Assembly (NCBI RefSeq): GCF_014633365.1
Contig: NC_068338.1
Location: 20,036,616 to 20,100,615, forward strand
Reading direction: 5' to 3'
DNA from: Diospyros lotus
Lineage: Eukaryota > Streptophyta > Magnoliopsida > Ericales > Ebenaceae
DNA: 64,000 nucleotides
The position numbers were made by a program, and so were the translations under genes. Below the pieces are notes generated by a model. That model had not been told where the DNA came from, made no database searches, and saw only the letters and a list, made by a program, of their open reading frames with translations. Every line of letters starts with the position of its first letter. Positions within the stretch are counted from its first letter, which is position 1. Positions 47,101-59,100 of the stretch are shown in pieces.

Positions 47101-50100
47101 AAGAGGAATGACCCATTCTATAATGTTGAAAACCACATCTTGTCCTCGTTGGATTGGGCTAGGCATGACACGAGGGAAGAAAATTCCTTCTTGTCTTGTC
47201 CTCCTGGTTCCTCGAGGTAATAAAGTCCCTCTCTAGCCCTAGCAAGCCCAATCATCCTCTTCTTGCCCTGCCCTTGTATCTCACAAGCATTAGAATAGAA
47301 AGATACACTGCAATTAGTATCCTCAATAAGTTTTTGGATATATATAAGAATAGCAAATAACTTGGGGACATGAAGGATATTCTTGAGGGTCAGGTGATCA
47401 TTGAGGAGAATATCTCCTTGGCCAGCAATGGTAATAAGTGAGCCATCTGCCATTATGATTTTTCATGAGTTGGGACAAGGATTGTAGGAAATAAACAAGT
47501 GTAGGTAGGAGGTCATGCGGTCAGAAGCACTCGAGTCTAGAATTCAATAGTTTTGGTGTAAAGTTTCTGAAGCATGTATGGAAAAAGAGAAGGAAGAGTT
47601 ACCTATGGGAGCAAGAAAGCAACTACCTTTCTCTACCTTTTTTTCTAGAGATCCCAGAAAGTTCATAAGTCTTTCGATCTCTGCCCTATTAAGCTCAAGG
47701 GACTCTCCTCTGTGCTCTGAATCTCTCGGTTCAGATTGCTGGCCTTTGACTGCCACATGCACTTGACTCCTTGCTAGTCCTCCTTTGGATGGCTTTCCAT
47801 GGAGCTTCAACACTTATGGTGTGACTAAGTTTTTTACAAAAGGTACACCATAGAGGCTCCCTATCCACTTGTTTCTTTTCATCTCTTGGGCCTTTGTTTT
47901 GATAATGAGCTTTCAAGAACACTAGGGCAAAACTATCATCAGGGATAGATTCTAGCATAACACCCCTTCTCCCATCTTTTGCTCTTATTAAAGAGATTAC
48001 CTCATTTAAGGAAGGCAAGTCTTCCTTACCAAGAATTTGCACTTTGACCGGATTAAATTTTGTGTTGAGACCAACCAAGAAATCATATATCCGATTTTTT
48101 TCAACAAACCTCTTATGGAGTGCAACATCCTCACTACACTTTATCTTCAAGCACTGGTAGTGGTCCAACTCCTGCGAATTTGCAACATATTTGCATACTC
48201 TATGATGGTCTTCGAGCCTTGTTTGGTTGCTACCACCCTTGCCCATATTTCATAAATTTCAGCTGCGTCTTTAACCTTTGAACAAGTCAAATTTATGGCC
48301 TCCCAAATATCCTTGGTTGTGGTAAAAAACATGACAGTGTTGCTGACCATGGAGTTCCAGAGCCAGGACATCACCAAAGAATCTTCCTCGTCCCATGCTG
48401 CAAATGCCGGGTCATCCTCCTTCGGCCTATTCCTAACAAGTGGCTGAGCTTCCCCTTTCCTTTAAGAAAGGTTTGGTTTAGCCGTGACCACTTTAGATAA
48501 TTCTTATCGTTCAAACGATAGGCTGCCTGGAGATTCTGTAATTCTCCTCCCGAGGCCCCATTTTGAGTTCCAGCAATTGGAACTTCTGAGATATGGCTGG
48601 AGTTTGTTGTATCGGATGTAGGATCTTGGATGAAGGACATTTTTAAACCAAGGTTTGATACCATGTCAAGAATTAGGAGAAAAACAATCCTTTCTATCTT
48701 ATTTTTTACTCACAGGTAGAGCTTGATTTATACAAGACTCTTTACAAGATTAGGAAGTTACTAAAACTAGCTTAGGAAAGAATTCTAAATCTAGATTAGG
48801 AACTATACAATTTTAGGATACAAACAAATTAGGAAACATATACTAATCTATAAGATACAATTCTACTTTTAGCAAATATAGACAATCAATCCATCATCAA
48901 TCAATTAACACTGATTGAAACCTTCCATCAATACCAACTGCCGTCTTTCTCAAGTTAGAAACCAAACCCTAGCTGCCGTCACTTGTTACCAAGGGCAACC
49001 CTAGTTGCCGGCAGATTGCATGAACAGAAGCAAGGACTTGACAGTGATCTTCCTTCTATTTTCCTCTTTGTTTTCAGCTTGTAGCTGCCTCTTCAAACAA
49101 GTCTTTAGATTTTTAGGCCAATTCCTCATTAACTTTTCTTTTTACACCTAGGCAAACACCTTCGACGCATGTCACCTCAATTGAGGTGCTTGCCTATGCA
49201 TCACCTAATTGAAGTTGCCTCACCTATAGGTAGATGTCACAACCCCAAGGAACCTCAAGGATATATTAGTAATACATGTCATGTGTTTTCCTTATTAGTT
49301 GCATTTTCTGTTGTTGTTAGCATCTTCAATTATAAACCTATAAATAGGTTTGAGTAGTTAGAGGAAGACAGGAATGAATGATTTGAATTCTCTTGTTTTC
49401 CCTCACCCAATTCTCCTAGTTCTCTTTCCCGTCTTTCTCTCTTCTTCCTCAACTCTTTCCGTTCTGTTCTTTCCCTCCCTTTCTGCCCTATCTTCCTTTA
49501 ATTCTTACCAAATTCCTTCCTAGACCCTAGGCAAATCCTAGGGTCGTAACAGTAGATTAGGCACTTCCATGGAGCCTTGAGGAGCCCAAGTGCTTAAGCA
49601 ACAGAGGCGCTCACCTTTGACTACACTGATTAAGATTGATCCTAAGCAGGCTCTTTTTTCCATCCTAATTTCCACTAATATACTTCAGATATATTGCAGT
49701 ATGCACCATTAAAGAAGGGGCAGGCTTCAGTTTCACAGCAGCTGTATTTAATCCTAGAAGCTTAAACCTTTTAGCTCCCTGTAAAAAGTGCATAAGAAGG
49801 GTGCAACTTCCCCCCCCCCCCCCCCCCCCCCCCCACACACACACCCAAAAAAAAAAAAAAGAAAATAAAAAAGAAGGGCCATTCTGCATCTTATAAATGC
49901 CACAAAAGTAAGATCACTGTTAAAACAGTTGATATGCAGGAGAATTTTGACAGCTAAATCATAGAACCTAAAATAATTAACAGAAACAGGATATTAGACC
50001 CAAAAAAAAGCCTAAGAAGTTTTTCAATCTTCCAAAAGCACCTAATACATTATTCAATAAATGCACAAATTCACGTTGCATACCATTGATCTTCAGTTCT

Positions 50101-53100
50101 GCATATGGTGGCCAATGCATCCTAAAGGGAACCTTGTCATTAAGAAGCATACACCAAGCCTGTATTATAATTATTCATAAACAATTAGTATACTGACACA
50201 TCCCTGGTAGGCTACTAGTTTTTCATAAGCTAGTGTAATATAATCAACCTACCTGAACATTGTACCCTTGTTTCAATAACAAATCCTTGTCTGCCCTTGT
50301 AAGTTGAAATGTTTCTTCAACACCTTGCACTGGGTTTGTGCTGAAAAATTTTCACAAACAAAATTTTAATCATAACTGCAAAGAATATTTATATGTAGAC
50401 ACATGCATGGGTAATAAGCGGGAAATCTAGGCACCCAAAATATATCCCTCTAGCACATTAATGAGCAAAGAGAAGAAAATGTGTGTGGAGAATAATGCTT
50501 GAAAGAAAAAAATAAAACTGTTCAAAGAAGATAAGGAAGAACAAAGGACACGGCAGTGCAGATCAAGATAACCGCCAAAAGATAAGAAAGAATAAGGATA
50601 AATCAGTAGTCTTTGATTATCCAGATTCTTGCTAATCTAAATCGATAAATTAGATAGCTAAAGTGTTGTAATATACTCCTATAAAATAGGAGAAGAATTA
50701 GGAGATTTTTTAGCAGGTTTTTTAGGAATTATGTGTATATAAGTCTTACATATTAATGAATTATTCACGGTGGAGTGATTTCATAAGTCTTCTACCTAAT
50801 TCTTTCATGGTGTCAAAGCCACATTCTAGTGGCACCTGATAGCTTGTGTTCTATTTCATATAGGACTCCTAAGCTCACAGCATGGCTGAGAATCCACCAG
50901 CTAGCGAGACTTCCACCACTAATCCTCTTCCAATGAAGAATACTCAAGTTCCAATTACTCCAACAACTCTTGATAGTCATTCACTCCAAATTACTCTACA
51001 CAAGTTGAATGGAACCAATTTTTGAGAATAGTCCCAATCAGTTATGCTGGTAGTTCGAGGAAAGGGAGAAGTAGGCTATCTAACAGGAGCTATTGTAAAG
51101 CCAAGCCTCGAGTCAACAATTTATGGTGTATGGGAGGCACAGAATGCCATTGTAATGGCATGGTTGGTCAACTCCATGGAACTCGAGATTAAAAGAACTT
51201 ATTTCTTCTACAAGACAGCTAGTAAGATATGGAAGGCTGTCCAAGAGATCTACTCAAACCTTGAAAACACAACCCAAAATTTTCAAATCCGGTCAATAAT
51301 CCAAACTACAAGGCAAGGTACTAATTCAATCACTGAGTATTACAATACCTTAACTGGATTATGGTAGGAGATGGACCTTTTCTATGAGATTACATGGGAG
51401 TGCTTTGCGGATGGAAGAAAATATGACAAGAGGGTGGAGAAAGAAAAGAATATTTGACTTCTTACATTGTCTAAACTTAGATTTAGATTAAGTAAGAGGA
51501 AGATTACTCGAGACAAAGCCCTTCCCATCTATGAGAGAGGTGTTTGCTGAAGTAAGAAGAGAAGAGAGTAGGAAGAAAGTGATGTTGCCTACTTCAAGGC
51601 ATTCAAACAATGAGGTATGTACTCAAACCTTTGTCCTAAATATATCACGTGTAAAATTTCCTAACATGGTTAAAGAAGAGGTTCAAAAGAATAAACAGTG
51701 GTGTGACCACTGCAATAAGCCCTATCATACTAGGGAAACTTGCTGGAAGATCCATGAGAAGCCAACAAATTGGAAGCCAAGGAATCAGCATAAGGGGGGT
51801 CAGTCCACATACATGATAGAACCTAAAAAAGGGAATTCAACTATTGTCACCCTAACAGCTGATCAATTGGAGGCTCTACAACAGTTACTAAGCCAAACTA
51901 AGGTGAATAAGGCTAAAATTGCAGACAACACTAATCCAGTGGTATCCTTGGCCAAACAAGGTAATACAAGTCACTCTTTACTCTTTCAAAAGTTTTCTAC
52001 AAACTTTTGGATCATAAACACGAGAACATCAGATCACATGACAGGTTCTCTTAAAATTTTATCAAATTATGAACCTTGTGATCAAGGCATTGTTGTTTTT
52101 ATCGCTGATGGTACAACCTCCCTAGTCCAAGGAAGAGGAACAACTTGCACATCAAGCTTAACCTTAAAATCAATACTTTATGTACCTGATTTAAGATGCA
52201 ACATGTTATCAGTAAGTTAAATAACTAAAGAAAGGGACTGCTCAATAACATTTTTAATCCTCACTGTGTTTTTCAGGACCTATCATCGAGGAAAAAGGAC
52301 TTTACCAGCTTTCAAGACTTGATCATCTTATAGAATTTAAGTCATCTATTCAATCCTCTTCGGCTACTATTTCATAATCTGAAATAATGTTATGGTATCA
52401 ACGATTAGGACACCCTAACTTTGAGTATCTTAGAGTTTTGTATCCTTCCTTTTCTAGTAATAAAATCTAGAATTTTTATTGTGAACATTATATCCTTGCA
52501 AAACAACAGTGTTCTAAAACGCGCTAGGTGCTAGTCAAGCACCAAGCTAGGGCCTAGCGCCTAGGCAGACTATTTTTTTTTTTTCTTTGAAGTTTCTAAT
52601 GTAATTACATGTTATTTTCAAATAAATCAAAGTTAAAAAGACAAATGAAACTTATATATATATATATATAAACTGGGGTGATGGCTAGGGCAGAGGAAGA
52701 ACAACCAACAGCGAGAGAGACGATTGGTGGTGGCGGCCAAGGGAAATAGGGCCAAGAGAGACGACTGGAGCGACGACCAAGGGAAATCGAGAAATTAGGG
52801 GCCAAGAGAGACGATTGACAGCGGCGACAAGAGAGAGCTTTCGAAGAGGCGATTGGCCATGGCGGCGACGAGAGAGAAATTGGCCCCGATGACCGATTAA
52901 TCGGATTGGTGCCTAGGGAGGCTGATTAGCCTATATTCATAGCGGCCAGGGGCCCACCTAATGCCTAGGCAGCCGCCTAAGCCGATTTTTAGAACACTGC
53001 GAAACAAACCAAGAGCTCTCATCCTAATCATACCTATAAACCCTCAAAACCATTTCATTTGATTCATAGTGACATTTGGGGACTAGCTAGGACTCCCAAC

Positions 53101-56100
53101 CTAACAAACACTCGATGGTTCATCACATTTATGGATAACCATACAAGAGTTAGCTGGGTATTCCTAATAAAAGACAAATCTGAAACCTACCTTGTTTTCA
53201 AAAGGTTTCATCAAATTGTTCAAAATGTCTTCCAATTGTCTATTAATATATTGAAATCTAATAATAGCCGAGAGTACTTCTCCAATGAATTTAATGAGTA
53301 CCTAATCAAGCATGGTATTATTTAGCAAAGCTCATATCCATATAATCCCTAACAAAATGGGGTGGCTACAAAAAATAACCACCATCCTCTTGAGACAGCA
53401 AGAGGCCTAATGTTTACACAATTAATTCCAAATTCCTATTGGGGAGAAGTTGTTCTTAGAACAGCTTATCTCATCAATAGATTTCCTTCAAAAATTCTAG
53501 AGTTTAAAACTCCCTTGAATGTCTTTCTTGAATCTTTCCCTCACCATACTAGAGTTCTAAACTCTCTTTCTCCTAAGGTTTTTGGATGTACAGTTTTTGT
53601 ACACACAAACCAGCTTACACAATCCAAATTAGACCCAAAAGCACTCAAGTGCATATTTGTTGGATACTCTCCTACTCAACAAGCATATAAATGCTATAAT
53701 CCCACTACTTGGAAATTCATCATGTCTTGTGATGTCTCTTTTATCGAGCATCAATCATTTTTTCAAAATAACTCTTCGCAGAAAAAAACCTCCAACACAG
53801 AAGATTTCTGGAGTGCAATTATGCCTATATCTGATTCCTCCTCTTCTACTTCACCCACTGCCCCTGTTATGTCATTTGTACTAGATTAAGACTTTTATTT
53901 GTAGTTGGCCATTTTGTACTACTGCATTGTATATCTTTTTCTTTTCTTTAGGGTTAGAATGAGTATTCATCTAGAAGGCATGTTTTTAGAAGGGCAGCTG
54001 ACCGAGTTAGTTGTTTGTTATTTTCGGTCAAGTAGTTAAGCAGTTGTAATTCACGTTCCTATGGTCTATAAATAGGGATCGTGGGGTTAGGCAGGAATAG
54101 AGCTTCATTCCAAGACGTCTTTTGTTTCTATTTTGTGGGTTGGGATCGATTGAGTGACTGAGAGTAAGGCTGGGGATAAGCTTTTGTAATCTCATGGAAT
54201 TCGATTAGCTTTTAGAGGATCGGGTTGAGTGAGGATTCGGGTTTCTTCTGTGTGATCATCCTAAAGATTGGTTTCAAGATAGTGGATTGAAAAGGCTGCA
54301 TTAGTCTGGACGTAGGTCCCATAATTTGGGACTGAACCAGGATAAATCACATGTGTTCTTTATTGTTTTCTTTATTCTCATTCATTCCTTTTATCGTTTG
54401 TGATGGGAGGTTTGAGTGTTTTCTGTGAGTCATTGGGTTGAAAGATTCTAAGAGGGAACGCTGTGATTTTACTCCTACAACGTGGTATTAGAGCCAAGAA
54501 GGCCTCTATGGTGATCAAGAAACTCAAGAAGACATAATCAACTCTAGAATCGATATGGCACCATCTGCTTCAAGATATGAAATCAACAAATTCAATGGGA
54601 CAAACGATTTCGGCCTATGGAGGATCAAGATGGAAGCTTTTCTCTGTAGTCAAGGATTAGAGAGAGCTTTGGAACAAGAGGATACAAAAGTTGACATGAC
54701 AACTAGGAAAATAGTACCAGCGATGATTGAAGAGTAGAAAGAGACTCACAAGGAAATCAACAAGAAAGCCTACAACATGTTGATTCTAAGCCTAGGAGAT
54801 AAAGTGCTTAGAGAAGTCTCGAAGTTGAAGTCAACAGCAGAAATATGAAAGAAGCTTGAAGACCTATATCTCAAGAAGATCCTTTCCAGTCGTTTATTCC
54901 TAAAAGCCAGGTTCCTTAATTTTAAAATGCAAGAACACCAGAAATTGCATGAACATATAGACGAATTTAATAAATTGTGTCTAGACTTGGAAAATATAGA
55001 AGTGAAATATGAAGATGAGGACAGAGTTTTAGTACTTCTATATTCACTGTCTAAGTCCTATGAGAATTTTGTAGATATACTACAACATGACAGAGATAAA
55101 CTTCCATTAGAAGATGTCCTAGGTGCATTAAATTCCAAAGAACTGAGGTTTAAGATGAATGACAAATCTACTCCTGGGGATGCGTTAACAGTTAGGTCAA
55201 GAAGCTCTAAAAATGACTGGAGGAATAGGGGTAAATCCAAGTCAAAATCTAAGATAGGAAGGGGTACTATTAAATGCTATTACTGCCAACAAGAAGGTCA
55301 CATTAAGCGGCAGTGTCCAAAGAGAAAGAATGACTTAGCTGAGAAGAATAATTCAAGAGAAGGGGTAAATTTCTATGATTCAGGTTATAATAGCTCCGAG
55401 GCTTTAATTGTTAGTGAAAGTACAAAAAGCCAAGAGTGGGTGCTGGACTCTGGCTACTCCTTTCACATGACCCCAAAGAAACATTGGTTACAAAACTTTA
55501 AGAAAATCAATGGAGGAAAGGTCCTGCTTGGCAATGACTATGAATGCAAAGTCCAAGGGGTAGGAGATGTTAGGTTAAAGCTTCACGATGGCTCCCTTAG
55601 AAATCTCACATCAGTAAGATATGTTCCTGACTTAAAGAGAAATTCGATTTCTCTCGGTGAAATAGACAGGAATGGACTTAAGTTTAAGGGTGAGGGTGGA
55701 GCTATCCAGATATCAAAAGGATCTCTAATATGTATGAGAGTTGTTTTAAAAAATGGCATATATCTCCTGCAGGTTACCACATTACGTGGTGAAGCTGCAG
55801 CAATTAGTCTTAACCCTAAGTCCAAGGCAAGTTTGTGGCATTTAAGAATGTCACACATCAGTGAGCAAGGGTTCAAGGAACTTGCAAGTCGGGATATTTT
55901 GGATTTAGGACATTCCTTAGAATTAAGCAAGTGTGAATCTTGCATTTTTGGGAAGGCAACTAAGGTTAACTTCAATAAAACAACAATTCACTCATCAAAT
56001 GTATCCCTAGATTATACACATTCAGACTTAGGGGTCCAACTCAATCATTAACTCATGGAGGCTCTCGTTATTTCCTATCAATTATAGATGATTTTTCAAA

Positions 56101-59100
56101 AATGCTGTGGGTATATGTCTTAAAATCTAAAGATAATACTTTTGACTTTTAGGACATGGAAAAGTATGGTAGAAAATCAAAAGGGTAGATCAATTAAGGT
56201 TATAAGAATAGATAACGGGTTGGAGTTTTGTAATAGGGAGTTTAATCAAATGTGTAAGGATGGTGGGATCATTAGGCACCTTACAGCTCCCAAAAACCCC
56301 AAGCAAAATGGGGTGGTCGAGAGGATGAATAGAACCCTCTTGGAAAGGATAAGATGCATGCTCTTCCATGCAAAATTACCCCAAGTCCTTTTGGGAGGGG
56401 CAATTGCAGTAGCAGCTCATGTTCTTAATAGGACACCCTCCAAAGCTATAAACCTCCAAACCCCTTATGAAAGATGGACATGACATAAACCAAGCCTAGA
56501 CCATCTTAGAGTGTTCGGATGCCCAGCCTATGCTCATGTGAAGTAAGGCAAATTAGAGCCTAGGGCTAAGAAATGCCTGTTTATTGGTTACCCATCTGGT
56601 GTTAAATGCTATAAATTATGGAACTTAGAACTAGAAGGACCGAGAACCATAGTCACTAGAGATGTGACATTTGATGAGGAGTCTACCATAAAATTAAGAA
56701 ATACTGAATCACAGCCTGATCAAGAAGAAAATAGAGAGATTGTTCAGGTGGAGGTCACAGGAATTAGCCCTATTTTACCTCAAGATACTCTTGAAACTGA
56801 GCATGATTCACCAGAACCTGAGCAAGTAGATGACCATGACTAGGACCATGAATCCTCCCAATTTGAAGGGGAAGATGATGACAGTGATGCAAATTCCAGC
56901 CTATGGGATCACCCTAATCCTGATAGGTATAGTGTGGCAAGAGACCAGCAGCCTAGAATCTGTAGGCCACCTCAAAGGTATGGTTACTCAGACCTAGTAG
57001 TATATGCTTTTACTAGTGCAACAGAAGTTATAGGAGAGGAACCCCTTACCTATGAAGAGGCAATGGCCTCGAAGGATGCTGACAAGTGGCAGGTAGCCAT
57101 GAGGTCAGAGATAGCATCCCTCAAGTAGAACCATACTTGGGAGTTGGTCGAAAGACCAAAAGGGCAACGAGTGATAGGCTGCAAATGGTTGTACAAAATT
57201 AAAGATGGAGTAGGAGAAAATACTAAGCCTAGGTTTAAGGTGAGACTGATTGCTAAGGGAGGGGTGGAGAAGGTATGCCTTCTTAGAAAGTCCCTTTATG
57301 GACTTAAAACAATCCCCAAGACAGTGGTACCGAAAATTTGATTCGGTCATGGTAAGCCAAGGGTACTCTAGAAGCTCTTATGATTGTTGTATCTATTTTA
57401 AACATCTCTCCTAGCATTTCTATATATTTGTTGCTCTATGTGAATGACATGCTTATAGCAAGTCAGTCCACACAAAAAATCCAGCTTCTCAAGAAAAGGC
57501 TGAGGGTTGAATTCGAAATGAAGGAGCTAGGAGAAGCTAGAAAAATTCTAGGGATGAAAATCACTAGAGATAAGCATCATAGGAAGATATATCTCTCACA
57601 AAAATCCTACTTAGCCAAGCTATTATCTAGATTTGGAATGTCTGATGCAAAAACAGTTAGTTTTCCATTTGCTGCTCATTTTAAACTATCCTTAGATCAA
57701 TCCCCTAAAAATGAGGAAGAGAAGAAGGAGATGGAGCACATCCCTTATTCGAGTGCAGTGGGCAGCATCATGTATAGCATGGTTTGCACTTGACCTGACT
57801 TGGCACATGGAATGAGTGTCATAAGTCGGTTTATGGCCAATCTAGGAAAGCCCCATTGGATGGCAGTCAAGTGGATGTTTAGATATATTAAAGGATCTAT
57901 AAATAATGCATTGTCCTATGGTGGAGCAAGAGCAGGAGAGCAAGCTAGTATCCTAGGATTCTCGGACGCTGACTATGCTGCCGACATAGATAAAAGAAGA
58001 TTCACAACCGGTTATGTCTTTAGGCTATGGAACTCAACAATTAGTTGGAAGTCTAGTATCCAAAATGTGGTAACATTGTCAACTACCGAGGCTGAATGCA
58101 TAGCAATTTCAGAGGCAATTAAGGAAGCTATGTGGCTTAAGGGTCTAGTGGGTGAGCTCCTAGGGGTAGAAGTCAAGGCCACTTTGATGTGTGATAGTCA
58201 AAGTGCATTTCACTTGTCTAAAAACCAAGCACACCATGAAAGAAGTAAGCATATAGATGTAAGACACCACTTTATAAGGCAAATTATTGAAGATAAATCT
58301 GTAATTCTAACCAACGTTGTAGGGGAAGAAAATGCAGCAAACATGTTTACTAAATCTATGCCTATAGCAAAGTTGAAACACCGCATGAAGATTCTACAGA
58401 TTGATCCAGGAGGAATTTGAAGATGCAAGGCAGTGGATGATGGTGCAGGGCCGAGAAGAAGCATAATCAAGTTTAAATGGGTGGAGAATTTGTTATGTGA
58501 TTCGTACTAGATTAGGACTTTTATTTGTAGTTAGCCATTTTGTACTACTGCATTGTATACGTTTTTCTTTTCTTTAGGGTTAGACTGAGTATTCTTTTAG
58601 AAGGCATGTTTCCAGAAGGGCAGTTGACCGAGTTAGTTGTTTGTTATTTCTGATCAGGCAGTTAAGTAGTTGTAATTCATGTCCCTATGGTCTATAAATA
58701 GGGATCGTGAGGTTAGGCAAGAACAGAGCTTCATTTCGAGACGTCTTCTGTTTCTATCTTGTGGGTTGGGATCAATTGAGTGACTGAGAGTAAGGCAAGG
58801 GATAAGCTTTTGTAATCTCAAGGAATTCAGTTAGCTTTTAGGGTATAAGGGCTGAGTGAGGATTCGGGTTTCTTCTCTGTAATCATTCTAAAAATTGGTT
58901 TCAAGATAGTGGATTGAAGAGGTTGCATTAGTCTGGACATAGGTCCCATAATTTGAGACTGAACCAGGATAAATCACCTGTGTTCTTTACTGTTTTCTTT
59001 ATTCTCGTTCATTCCTTTTATCATTTGTGAACTAAGAGGTTTGAGTGTTTTTTGTGCGTCATTGGGTTGGGAGATTCTAAGAGGGAACACTGTGATTTTA

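Larger units (their letters stand above)
38723..49013 (-). mobile_element. Copia-1: full-length Ty1/copia element with nested Gypsy-2
   Basis: LTRs at 48664-49013 (5') and 38723-39063 (3') end in CTTGACA on the minus strand. The 5' LTR abuts TGGTATCAAACC, a tRNA-Met primer site at 48652-48663, and the 3' LTR follows the tract TTGAGGGAGAG. The order Gag, protease, integrase, reverse transcriptase, RNase H is the copia order. Gypsy-2 interrupts it in the linker between integrase and reverse transcriptase. CAATC lies on both outer sides but overlaps the LTR end, so the target duplication is tentative. It is inactive because of stops and shifts. It lies in the same orientation as SIZ1. Confidence 0.88.
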
